A stretch of 64,000 bases of DNA from the NCBI GenBank assembly GCA_003864495.1, contig ML133439.1, positions 307,839 to 371,838 on the forward strand, in the 5' to 3' direction. The position numbers were made by a program, and so were the translations under genes. This stretch comes from Nemopilema nomurai. Lineage: Eukaryota > Cnidaria > Scyphozoa > Rhizostomeae > Rhizostomatidae. Shown here piece after piece: positions 53,257 to 64,000 of the stretch (position 1 is the first letter of the stretch; each line of letters starts with the position of its first letter). The notes under the pieces are model-generated. The model was not told the origin of the DNA. It did not search any database and saw only the letters and a list, made by a program, of their open reading frames with translations.

Positions 53257-53965
53257 GGCTAGTTCCAGCAGCCAGCTTAAGCTAAAATGCACGATTACTG
53301 AATTAGTTACGTAGGCCTTCGCCTTTTGCGCACGTAACTAGTAATGAAACTAGTATCGTGTGACTTAAAGCTTACGTGTTTCAATAATCTTGCTGCATAG
53401 TAAGTTTTAGCTTAGGCAGTCAAGCGCTAGGAATGATATATTCGCTACTGCCTGAATGACGTCGCTTAAATTATTTTAACGATAACTCTCAAGTGAATCG
53501 TATTTTGATTTTTGTTGTCAAGGACTTTGAAGAACATTTAAGTGCTAAAGAATCAAATGACATTACAAAACTCAATTTGATGTTCAATATCGCTAGTGCA
53601 TTATCCTTTTTAATTTCCACTGGCCCCTAACATTAACTTCTTTAATGTTTTGCAGAATTTGAATAGAAATTAATAATTACTAGATCCTAACATGTGTTTC
53701 ATTTGGTTTTTACCTGCCCAGTCAAAGCAGTATGCCAGTTAAAACAAAGAAATTGCTGCAGTAAAATTTTATTGATTCTTAATTTAAACACAGTCAATAG
53801 AAAAACACTGGTCTGGAAAGCCGGCAAACATCAAAAGAATATCTTATTGTTAGGATTTTTGAAAGTCACGTGACATTATCCGTGCACACTGCTTCGGCCA
53901 CTACTCTTGTGTGCTTTGATCGTGGATATATATCATGTCAATTTTATCATGCCCGGCGATAATGG
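53257..53965. other. Intergenic between retroelement and THAP relics
   Basis: No coding signal recognised. Confidence 0.5.
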
Positions 53966-54217
53966 TGCAGTTTTAATTGTGGAAGCAGCCGTAGAACGAA
54001 AGGTATTGGAATTTTTTAACTTCCAGCGGCAAATAACGACGAAAAAATGAAATGGAGGGAACTTTTCCTGAACGAAATAACGAAGAGCAGGGTACTGGAC
54101 AAGGCCTTCAAAGAAAGAGTGAAAAATGACAGAGTTTCTATATGTGAAAAACATTTCCTACCAGAGCAAATAGAGTTTTTTAAGTATCTAGCTATTGATT
54201 TGATGCTAATAGCCTAG
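53966..54217 (+). pseudogene. THAP zinc-finger domain relic
   Basis: The plus-strand frame reads CSFNCGSSRRTKGIGIF, an in-frame TAA (54,017-54,019), then LPAANNDEKMKWRELFLNEI, then VKNDRVSICEKHFLPEQI and a stop at 54,215. Spacing C-x3-C ... LP ... W ... C-x2-H is that of the C2CH THAP DNA-binding finger, found in P-element transposases and in THAP host proteins. There is no in-frame start upstream (a TAA lies two codons before the first Cys) and the internal stop breaks the domain. It is probably a transposase remnant. Confidence 0.6.
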
Positions 54218-55619
54218 TTAAATTTGTGATTTTCCTATAGTATACCTTTTTCATAAACATTTACTCGATCGTTGAAAGATCGATCGCGATTGAACCTTGA
54301 AGCCAGCGGTTAGGAGCCTAGGCCTGTCTATTTTATCATGATTACATTTTCAGGCCCCAAACAATTTTAAAACTGTAAGCCCACCCCTTTCAATATGAGT
54401 TTCGTACCGACGGCACTGCATGAATTTCGTACCGACGGCACTCAACAATAAGAAACTCAACAAATCCTCTCACAGTATGTTAAAGAATATTTATCAAATG
54501 CAATTTCAAAATTGCAATTTTGTTAATGGTACAAATAATTAAATGTAAATGCCTAACCGATTTTATCACAGCGAATAATACAAAGCAAAGATAACTCTGG
54601 GGGCCTAAGATCGATTCTGAGAAAGCTACTCAAGCTAATTGAAAGATTTGATTTATTGCATATGTGAAACTAGTACAACATTGGAAACTGAATTGGTTCC
54701 TTGGGTATCAAGGATTTAGTTTGTCTCAATTGTACATTAACTTTGATCTTACAAAATCTATTGTATACCGATGTTGATGTCTCCATGCAGAAAGCATACC
54801 AACAATCAGGGTCCGAAATTTGGCCGATAAGAAAAAAGAAAGCTGAACAGCATTGCCGACTTAATGGAATTAATTTTCTGATCTTTCAGGAAAAAATTAA
54901 AAAACGGAAGTATTTTCATCAGTGGTAAATTTTGTTGAGAGAGCAAGCAAGATGGAAAGAATCAACCAGTAGTTGTTAGAAAGACGTACGTGACCCTTAT
55001 CAGTCCTTGATCGGTTTAATCTTCTACTTAGGCTTACTTCATCGTCAAACTCATGTTGCTAACTCTCCTCTAACTCCAGAGCCTCAAAGATTGCGTCCAA
55101 ATTTTCATCTGATACCTCTGAATTTTCATTATGTTGGGAAATTCTACGAGAAGATCTGCGACGTTCGTTGTTTTCTGCCATTATAAAACACTTCCGTGCA
55201 AGGTTGTGCACAGATATTGTCACGTGACTGGAGAATTCAACATGCTTTCAAATAATGCGAAAAGCCCTTTGATGTTTGCCGGCCTTCCAGACCAGTGTTT
55301 TTCTAATGACTATGATTTAAAGAAGTTGAAAAGTACAGAATACAATACGTAGGAAAGATTTATGGGTTGGGAACAAAATCGGGTTTCAAAACGGAAAACC
55401 GGTCCCAAAAAACAGAAATGGGGCCCAAAGCAGGTAAAAAGATTTTGAATCGTTCTTGCAGGGGTTGAAGCTCAAAAATACTGGAAAAAGTGAGAATGAT
55501 AACTTTGTGGGCTTGTTTGAGTTTCTTAGTTCATAGCATCCTCTAGTTATCAGGCAACTATCTTGATGACTAAAAAGAGTATCAAGTGAAAGTTCAAAGG
55601 TCACATTATTTATAACATT
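54218..55619. other. Intergenic, no clear gene
   Basis: Contains a 76-codon plus-strand frame (54,701-54,928) with no family recognised. Its closeness to transposon relics suggests it is part of one. GTACCGACGGCACT occurs twice (54,406-54,419 and 54,429-54,442) as a short direct repeat. Confidence 0.4.
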
Positions 55620-55976
55620 GTGCGAAAAGAAGTTCGCAAGACTGTAATTGCTGATCTTAACAAAGCTTATAAACGTGGCCTTATTGTTGATGAGCAGTTG
55701 ACTTTTGTTTCTTCAAGGTATACGATGCTGAAGAGTAGAAACTGGCATGTGGTCGGGATATTTCACACCCTCCATGATTTTCAAAAGAAGAAAGGGGAAA
55801 AAATTGCTGAAGCGACTTTTAAAATTCTACAAGATAAGAACATCGATTTGTACCCTGGGTACCAGACTCACTATGTATCATTGGTATCCAGGCTAATCGA
55901 TTTGATACACTGTCAAGATCAAGGTTATGACAATGGCTAGAGATATTATGAAGGAGTACAAGCTGCGATAAAGGTT
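55620..55976 (+). pseudogene. hAT transposase fragment (DUF4371-like)
   Basis: A frame from about 55,620 reads KRGLIVDEQLTFVSSRYTML, then RLIDLIHCQDQGYDNG, a stop (55,938-55,940), and on to RYYEGVQAAIK. The QGYDNG...GVQA pattern matches the DUF4371 part of hAT-related transposases (usually YDNGANMSG...GVQ). The stop replaces the second half of the motif and the zinc finger and C-terminal parts are absent. It abuts the left edge of the astacin B duplication. Confidence 0.55.
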
Positions 55977-56047
55977 TTACTTTATTCAGTGCGCATTGTA
56001 GACAAACAAGATCGTTCAAATATTTCCTACTTTATTATATCGTCTTG

Positions 56048-56053
56048 TTTATT
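56048..56053 (-). terminator. Poly(A) signal of astacin B
   Basis: AATAAA on the minus strand, about 56 bases after the stop of astacin B at 56,109. Confidence 0.6.
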
Positions 56054-56108
56054 ATAGGCCTAAAGGCATTTTGACTATGAAGAAGCATTCAAATGTCATC
56101 CAATTTCT

Positions 56109-59100
56109 TTAATCATTTTTATGCAGTTGCTTCTCCTTTTCGCATGGTCCGTTGACGATGTCCTTTCCTTTTGATTCCTCGACAAGCTCTTCTGCTTTCT
56201 TACTCTCTATGACGGCTTTTGCTAGTTTCATCTGGTCATCTTTGACCTCAGCGCACATAAACAGCTTATTCAAGCGCCTAATGTCGCTGTCTGTCAAACT
56301 CTCACCGGCACCAATTACTCTACCAACTGCAAAACAACATCGAAGTTTTCTTAAGGCCACACAGAACAATTCCTCACATCGTAAAAAATCTGAACAGAAT
56401 TTCTCCAGCAGCATTGTCCATTTCAGAAAATCAGATAAAAGTTTGTCATGAAGGTATTAAATTAGGAGCTTTAAGAATAATCTACTCTTAAAAAGACGAT
56501 TCCTTGATAAAAGTGGGTGGATTCCTTGATAAAAGTTGTATTGCGATATTTACCTCCTCCATATGCATCCTTTGCTGTAATTGTTGTTTCCTTCTTAATC
56601 ACAATTCCAAACTTGCGCGTTGGAGTACCAAAAAAGTTTCCTTTGTAGTGCATGATACTATTAAAGTCGTATTCTTCGCCATACGTGTTTGCATCTTTTT
56701 CAATTTCGAAATTCTTTTTCTTACCTAAATCAATCACAAAGGTAATGTAAAGATAGATAACTCTGACTAAATAGTCTACCATTCTATTGGAATAGCGGTC
56801 AAATACATTTGTTCAGGACAGGCATAGAAAAATACACTAAAGAAGGTTTTAACACAAGGTTTCTTAAACTTGCACACGAGTGAAAATGAGGCAAACACAA
56901 GCGAAGTACAATTACGCATAGAGACGTCATGTGAAAAGCTAACTGAAAGAATAAAAAGTTGTGGATCAAATACCATATGCAAATGGGTAAATATGAGCTT
57001 TTTGGCCAATTTTTATGGTCATGTATTTTCTGGATCAAATATAAAGGTGAAAAAATAAACCTTTTGTGTCTATAAAAGTTCAGTTTTAGTAAATTCTCTA
57101 TAGGTAGGTCAAAAAACTATTTTGACGTAGACCAAAGGAATCTGAAAGACAATGGGAAAAATTTGGCTAAAGTTTTTGTCGGATACATTAGTGTCCCGCA
57201 TAAAGAAGCAAACTTTTTGATTCCAGGTCTAACACGTTTCTTATATAATGAGATATAAACATAAAATCAGGGTAATGTTTCTTATGCAAAAACCACATTT
57301 TACTATTGATCATCTACTCAGACACAAGCACAACGATTGTGATAAAAATACAGTATACTATTATTACTGTTATTACAGAGATTACAGCAAAATTACCCAT
57401 GTTCTGTATGTCAGTTTTGCGTTATAAGTCACGTATAGAGAAAAGACGAGAATCGATTGATTTCAAGAAAACTTTAGTACAACTTCTACTTCTTCTGTTG
57501 TTGTCGCCTAGGAAATAGACCAGTGGAGTGTTGTTTCATTTGCTATAAAGAAAAAGTACTCAGCCTCTTATCATTTATTCATCTGTTTTTAGGCATTCCA
57601 TTGTTCCAATAATCTGCTAATTTTTTGGTTCGATCCTACAATCGCTTTATGTCTTTCTTGCTTATCAGTTCATACATCTCATCAGTATCCTCAACTCTTT
57701 GAAAAATAGGTAATATTCTACAAAATGGCTTCAAAATGACATTTTAACAGAATATGACACAACATACCCTCTTCGATATTTTCCCAGTGGATATTAATGT
57801 ACTTGTCTCTGTCCGGCCTTTCTTGTTCATGTATAAAGCCAAACGCGTGCATTACCTCATGAAGAACTTCGCCAACTTTCATTTTCTTCACTAGATATAC
57901 CCACTGATATGGGAATATTCCTCCATCCTGCCTCCCAATAAAAGAATTTGCTTGTGGTGCTTCTCTAAACGGCAAGATGGTTACTAAAGTCATTTACAAC
58001 AACAACAGAGGCCTATTTTATTGCAGCATTCTACCAGTCATTAAAGTTCAACAGTTTCTTACAAAAACAACGAGATGCTGAAATTCCCTATGCAATGAAC
58101 GTCTTGAAGTATCTGTGAAATTTTGCAGAATTTGAATTCTAGATACGCCATGCAGATGCAAAATTTAGTTGACCATCCATCAACAAGGGCGTTACTACGA
58201 ACGTACGGCAGTGATGATAATTTGATATGTCAATTTCCATACAAGTCCAACTCTCATTGTTTTCATTAAATAAGATTATCGCTCGGCTAGCCATGTCAGA
58301 ACAGGGACATAAAAATATATCTACAATTGTGCCTGCATTAAAAACTCGCTTCCTAAAATAACATACGCTGAGGATATTTGTACTCACCCAAAGTTAATGT
58401 GAAATTTTTCCTCATTGCTTTTCTCCACTTTTTCGAATTTTATGCACGTATAATCTTCAAAAACCTGAATTGCTGCTTTTATGTTATCAATCAATGCCGC
58501 TGAAATTTGAATGACAGCAAAATAAAATCTATCGTGTTGCTATACTTTTTGAACTATTTGAATAAATTATTGTGCTTATTAAAATAGCAGTTTACTGGCT
58601 TTTTCATTTTCAGCCAAAAATGTAACCAATCTTGCAGTTGCAATATTGACAACTTTTCAGTCTGATGGTATACAATATTTAGTTGCAATATCCCGAGAGC
58701 ATTTTGGTTCATAGCAATCATCGATAGTAGCTAGGAAGCGATTATTTGTTTGATTACAAGTAACTAGGTGGAAAACTGCTAGTATGTCGGTATTCCAAAT
58801 AAGTTTCAATTGTACAGTAATTCAGAAAAAGTTCCACAGATAACCATCCCAAATACTAATAGTTCTAAATACAGATTTTGATAAGCCTAAATGTTTATTA
58901 ATGGCCTTTTATCGATCGGAATTTAACTGACTGTACATTTAATAGAATTTAAAAAAGAATGCAAAACTACTGCAAGATTTTCACAACAAGACAGTTCTTT
59001 TTTCTCCAACTTTTGAGCAGAGGGTCGTACACGAAATGCTTGACGATTTCAATGTTAAGAAACCATACATACTTTGAGTAAAATAGCTTAGACAAAACAA

Positions 59101-60793
59101 CGAGCCAACTGTTTAATAACACAAAAAATTAATCTTTAGGCTGCACTCTAATCAACAATCGGCCGCTTCAATGCTAGGCTTTTAGACCAAGGGTTTTGTG
59201 GTACAACAACAACATTGCACAACAACAAAAATTAATTTCAATCTAGTGTTAGAACCCTTAAGAAGCAATAAGCGCCGTGACATTTTATTCTGAATACTGG
59301 GGAGCTTTGACTCACCTGTTTTGATTTTGGTGTCAAGGCTATAGTAAATCGGCTTATCAATAGGCCAATATTTGGTAGTTCCTGTCTTTACTGCTCTCTT
59401 TTCTTTGCCTTTTTCCTTTCCTGGTTTGGCTTTCATTTTCTCTGGGGTCCGAATGATGTCATCTCCTGTAATTTTTTCTACGCAACAAAAATGGAAAACC
59501 GTATTAATTATTTCATCTACCATGATTGAACAAATTGATGGAAAACGGGCAAGGCAGCATGAATGATACCCGCCCGAAACCTAGCGTACACATGTTTCAA
59601 AGCTCTTCGCCAGGAGCTGATCTAGTCCTAAAAGTTGGCATAGCTGGCTGGGATAGAGAACAATGCACCCCTGAGGGTCGTTACTTCGGCTCTTCTTAGT
59701 TCAATTGTCCACCATTTTGTGCTACTTTCACTGTATCGTGCTGTGGCATAAATGCAGTACCGTAAAGTTTCCTTTCATGGCATTACCAAGTGCGGTGTAA
59801 TTTGCGTTTTGGTACCCGATGCAAAGTGTAACATTGTGAAACACAATGTTTTACAAATAATAAGGTTACCGAAACGCATATGACAGCGGCAGTCGGTGTT
59901 GGAGCAATTCCTAAATTTTCAGCCTCTAACGTCCTCCCACCCTCTAAAATCGAGTATTTTTCGCAATGAAAAAATGAATAGGAAAGGAACACTGGCATGG
60001 AGTTTGGAATATAGTTTGGTAATCATGAGCTGGATTTTCTATGAGGGCTTCTATTTTACTAGAAGAAAATGCTGTGTTCCCTTAGGCTTCTAGAATGGTG
60101 AAGCAGAGGCCTTTTCAAGGACAACACACATGCAATGGCGAGTGTAAATCAAGTTAAAGGATCTCTTTCGAAGATATCGTTTTTAATACAACAGAAACGT
60201 AATAATTGTGTCAGTTGTAGCACGCGAAGGTACATACAAGAGGTTTGATTTTTTGTGTGGTATGCTTCCTTCTCTTAACTCTGCACAGCATTTTCAGAAC
60301 TTTTATCAGTGCATGAGCATCCAAAGGAACATTTACGTTTGAAACACTCTGCTGACACTGAATGACATGAACCAGTGAGATGATGCCAAAAGAGGATTAA
60401 ATTGTCTACATTCAAGCAAAATCAAGGGATCAAACCTTCCCGCTCTGTCTTCTCGGCATCACTCATTCCTTTCTCGACATCCTTTGTACTCTTTACTAGA
60501 ACAAAAGAAATGAGAATAAATTTCGATTCTTTGATATAACCTTTTACAGTTATTTTTCAAAAAAAAATTATTTCCAATGCTAGAAATATTTGCATTCAAT
60601 AGAACTTTTTGCTTTTCTTTGGCCATTTATGAATTGGTCGGACAATTCGACTTTTTATGTCAAAAGTTCGATTGATGTAAAACAAACTCTCACCCATGTC
60701 CAAACCACAAACTTCTACAAGGTTTTTCTGCTTCTGCGCAGCAATGCTCTCAAAAGCAAGAACCACTAACAGAAAGTGCAGTAACTTTTTCAT
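56109..60793 (-). CDS. Astacin-type zinc metalloprotease, copy B
   Basis: Exons 60793-60694, 60495-60436, 59477-59316, 58499-58388, 57964-57768, 56724-56554 and 56326-56109 give 1,020 nt, 339 residues, the same exon lengths as copy A. Signal peptide [20 protein letters not shown], propeptide with ITGDDI, zinc signature [19 protein letters not shown], Met-turn SIMHY, and the same charged tail ending HKND. The disulfide pair before the zinc site is absent here too ([10 protein letters not shown]). Against copy A it differs at scattered residues (for example TNIKTG to TKIKTG, VDRVIG to VGRVIG). The last intron is clean, so this copy shows the ancestral state of the site disrupted in copy A. Intron 2 carries a 365-bp stretch not in copy A. 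Confidence 0.88.
59571..59936. other. About 365-bp stretch present only in astacin B intron
   Basis: In copy A the sequence GATACCC runs straight into ACCCTCTAAAATCG (about 49,274-49,294). In copy B the two parts are separated by about 365 bp that is less AT-rich than its surroundings. It could be an insertion in B or a deletion in A. No terminal repeats or tRNA-like boxes were recognised. Confidence 0.6.
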
Positions 60794-60820
60794 TTTCCTA
60801 CTCGCATCCAACTTCTTGCA

Positions 60821-62694
60821 CTGTACAAAATCTTTCTTTACACCGTTCACTTTTCATACACAAGCAACTGATCCGTCGGGTATCTGACACCAGAAGCATT
60901 TCTCTAAAGAACAGAGTACCTGAAAAAATTATCGGTTCACTGGCAATGAACATACCTGCTCCAAAACAATTAGCACGTTTTTTGAAAATATGTTTAGATC
61001 ATTGTGAAAATATTAATACCTCGGTGACAAGTTTATAGATGAGCTAACAACTTTGTTTTTATATCGTAATGTTTACTTGAAGTTTTTTCTGAGTTTTTGC
61101 ACATTATTATACATGCATTGTGGTTGATCTGTGAAACAGACAAAATCTCCAGCTTAGCTGGGATACTTGTTTCATGATACAGGGGCTTCGTTAAACAAAT
61201 GTCTAAGTGCTAAGCTGCAAAAGCTTCCCCGCATCATGTACAATGTTACCATTTTACAGACAGGTACACACTCTTTTAAATCTGAAGCAAAAGCATTTGG
61301 GCAGACTTAGGTCGTTGCGTCCTTTCTTAAAGGCGTACTTAAAAAAAACCTGTATTTATTTCAGACAAAAGTTTAGTTCATTTCTACAAAGCTGAGTTTC
61401 TACTCACTTTTGAATTTCATATGCAGCTGCTTATTTCAATACTTGTCAGTGATCAGTAGTCTTACTTTGTTAATTGCTGCTTTGTCGCTGATGTATCGTA
61501 TACGACGCTTTTTCTCGTAGGCTTTAATTTGACTATAGGCTAAGATGGGAAAGGTCAGAGATCCAGCTAGGCTTCACTGGTTGGCGATCAACTATTTTGT
61601 TTTCAAGAAAGAGGTTTTTAAGTCAGCCACACTCCCCTTTTGCATCGCCAACATCAACATAGGACACTCTCATCAAATTTGCACAATGCACTACTCAACA
61701 TTGTACACCTTCTAATTTCAAGGAGATACTGAAGCTTTCTCTCCAACCCTTTGAATGCATGTATCTCTCATGAATCCCTTGAATCTCAATGTATTCCTTG
61801 GTCTAAGCGCTCAAGTATAATTCCCGCTCTTCGCATTCTAGTGAAACTGCATTGGCCTAAAGGCCCTTAAAGGTGTAGAAAATTAAGCGACTGATTCTTT
61901 AAATCAAGCTTTTGCTTGAAATTCTCAAACAGGAATTCAATGGGTAACTTTTTAAGAGCAAGAACGTGCTTTTTTACAATCTGTTTATCTAAAGATTGGT
62001 TGTAAATTCACTTCGTTTCTCTATTCTACATTGTTATACTTCAAGTATTGGAAATGCCTTGCTGTTGTTTAAAAATATTTCTGAATAAAAATAATGATGT
62101 TTCAAATTTTTCTTCTGAAAATTTTTGATAAAAACTATAATTTAAAACAGGTTGCTTTAAAAAACTTTCAAACCATCATGGAACTATGTTACAGAAAATC
62201 ATATATTTACTACTAAATCAAGCAGTCATAACAAACTATACAAATGTACGTTAAAGGACGTCAGTTTTTTGACTTGGCAACAGATACTGTATAGCTTGAT
62301 ATAAATGGAAATTTTCTACCAATCTGACTCAATCTAATATCAAGGGTAAAAATCAGATTTCTTATAAAGTAAAGCAAATTTTATAGGAAAACTTTGATGG
62401 CTTTTTAAAACGGACCAGATCTCAATAGGGAAATAACCTACAAAAAGAAAGAATAGAAAAAGCTTGGAGAATGAAACATTTAAGCAAACTCGTACCTAAA
62501 AATATATTTTATTTACAATTTCTTGTGACATATACAGTTGCACATGTGATTGCTACTTGCATGATATGCCTTCTCGTGAACAGACTATAGGACCATCACT
62601 GCTGGCATGAAACATGGTATCCTTCAAGTAAACAAATTTGTAATTCTCTAAGATGGCTTCAACCTTCAAGATCGAGGCGTCGTTAAGACCATCA
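60821..62694. other. Intergenic between astacin B and C, no gene seen
   Basis: AT-rich DNA with only short open frames. It must contain the promoter of astacin B and the 3' UTR of astacin C. No repeats, RNA genes or coding signals were recognised. Confidence 0.55.
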
Positions 62695-63312
62695 TCAATC
62701 GTCTTTATGTAGAGTTTTCTCCTTTTCGCACGGCCCGTTTATGATGTCACCTGGTTTCGATTCCTGGATAAGTTCTTCTGGCTCCTTACTTTCCATGACT
62801 ACTATTGCTTCTTGCATCTGCTGGGCATTTGGCTCAGAACACATGAATAGCTTGTTCAAGCGCCTGATGTCGCTGTCTGTTAAGCTTCCTTTGGAACCAA
62901 TATCCCTCGCAGCTACAATCAAAACGCACCAGTTAAGATATCGCAACGAAGGAGTCTTCAAGTGTATTAGCCTAACTGGAAGACTTTTAGGCTTATGGCC
63001 TAAATCAATGTCGTCTCTTTTTCAACTTTGCTTCTCAATTGTATTTTTTGACAGCAAAAAATTTTTACAAATTCAAATCTACATTTCTTAATTTTTAGGT
63101 ATATTAATAATGAAACAGCAAAATTTTACCTCCGCCGTAAACTTCTTTGGCAGTTATTGTGACAAGTTTCACGGTTTTCTCCTTTCCATCATTTCCCAAC
63201 TCCTTCTTGCTTTTGCCCATGTACTTTGAGCCATAGTGCATAATACTGTTGAAGTCGTATGGCTCACCAAATGTGTTTGCATCAGGTTCTTTTAGAAAGT
63301 TTTTGTCCTTTC
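62695..63312 (-). CDS. Astacin-type metalloprotease, copy C (last two exons)
   Basis: Exon 63312-63130 encodes the Met-turn region ([20 protein letters not shown]) and exon 62912-62695 the C-terminus ([15 protein letters not shown], then a lysine- and glutamate-rich tail ending HKDD-stop). The last exon is the same length (218 nt) as in copies A and B; the Met-turn exon is 183 nt against 171, with an extra basic segment after SIMHY (KKELGNDGKEKTVK). It is clearly older than the A/B split. The zinc-site exon was not found in the remaining 0.7 kb and probably lies beyond the right edge. Transcription runs leftward like its neighbours. Confidence 0.85.
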
Positions 63313-64000
63313 CTACAAATTGTTGGCAGACGTTTAAGGTAAATGTCAACAGCCAGTGAGAACTCAAATTTTGAACGAAAACTTTAATCTACAGTTGGAA
63401 TGTTTTAGCACTTCAGAGAAAGATTTAAATTCCAAAATCTTATAATATCCACAAGCCTTATAATTACTTCTTCGACTCTATAATTCACTTGGCTGTGTTC
63501 TCAGCTTTGTAAAGAGTTCTACAAAGGACGAATCTCGTATACAGCCTGAGAAGTACTAGGAATGATTTCTCCTACGAACCAAACCCAAATGCCAGAACCA
63601 TGAAGTAAGGTACCTTCCACGAATGACACAAGCTTTGGAGAATAGGCATTGTCAAATTTCAAGGAACTTACAGCGAAACTTTTGATGCAACTTTAATGAT
63701 AGAATTGAGCCCTTGAAAAGTATTCATGTGCATTCCATTAAACGCGTGGAGCATGCTTAGTATAAAGGCAACTGTTGAACGATTTAACAAGGGATTGTTT
63801 TTCATTTGAAAGATCGACTTATGGAACAACATCACAGTTTGATAAAAAGGAAAAACACAGTACGACAAGGCTCTTTTAATCATGGAAATGGCCTCTCTCA
63901 CTGGCGCATGTTTGAAGAGAGAAATACAGAGGCTGTCTCCAGCGCTATTAGACATGAAAAATTTTCAATCAATTTACAATAAATTCAAGTAAATTTCAAT
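63313..64000. other. Astacin C intron, no exon recognised
   Basis: Presumed intron upstream of the Met-turn exon. No splice-flanked coding exon is visible. CACGCGTTT near 63,740 resembles the zinc-site coding sequence of copies A and B over nine bases, but no HExxH frame surrounds it. Confidence 0.45.

Larger units (their letters stand above)
55977..60820. repeat. Segmental duplication 2, copy B (astacin unit)
   Basis: Partner of 43,569-50,145 in the same orientation. Exon lengths are identical. The match begins next to the hAT relic that ends near 55,970 and fades just upstream of the signal-peptide exon. Confidence 0.9.

Noticed and set aside
63668..63955. Possible zinc-site exon of astacin C (MLHAFNGMHMN)
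   Set aside because: No HExxH, no splice sites in the right phase, and the shared nucleotide word is only nine bases.
1..64000. CRISPR arrays, bacterial operons, rRNA or tRNA genes
   Set aside because: The only evenly spaced repeat is a spacerless minisatellite; no cloverleaf or rRNA-like segment was recognised, and gene structure is spliced eukaryotic.

Overview
The window is animal (metazoan) nuclear DNA, AT-rich and intron-rich. All confidently modelled genes lie on the minus strand. Exons of about 60-480 bp have GT/AG boundaries and matching phases, and the proteins are metazoan extracellular modules (PA14, fibronectin type III, PAN/apple, astacin). A non-bilaterian animal such as a cnidarian would fit the module mix and the transposon relics (DIRS-like, hAT-like, THAP), but that is inference; no marker fixes the taxon.

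Layout, in window coordinates. (1) 1-34 kb holds a direct tandem duplication with a period of about 22 kb. Copy 1 (1 to about 12.2 kb) and copy 2 (21.96 to about 34.25 kb) each carry a complete ten-exon gene for a 943-residue secreted protein: signal peptide, two PA14 modules, five FN3 modules and a C-terminal PAN/apple domain. Each copy also carries, downstream of that gene's stop, an identical signal-peptide exon. In copy 2 that exon appears to start the gene lying between the copies (14.1-22.1 kb). In copy 1 it would start a further gene that runs off the left edge. (2) The 14.1-22.1 kb gene looks like an ionotropic-glutamate-receptor-type ligand-gated channel with a potassium-channel selectivity filter (TMTTAGYGD) and FN3 modules in the N-terminal ectodomain. 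It is the most unusual gene here. (3) 36.1-39.8 kb is a four-exon secreted flavin amine/polyamine oxidase (477 aa), with a TATA box, a poly(A) signal and a 40-bp minisatellite in intron 1. (4) 43.6-64 kb holds three tandem astacin-type zinc metalloprotease genes: two complete, similar copies (339 aa each) and the last two exons of a more diverged third. Copy A carries a hAT-like insertion flanked by a 90-bp duplication of its last splice acceptor and exon start. The DNA between astacins A and B (50.1-56.0 kb) is a transposon graveyard: DIRS-like RNase H and tyrosine-recombinase relics, a THAP-domain relic and a hAT (DUF4371-like) relic.

How the genes relate: nothing ties the neighbourhoods into one pathway. 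The common theme is local tandem duplication of secreted or cell-surface proteins. Exon models were joined by hand from splice signals and phase continuity. The PA14-FN3-PAN genes, the oxidase and astacins A and B close in frame end to end. The 5' part of the channel gene does not fully close.
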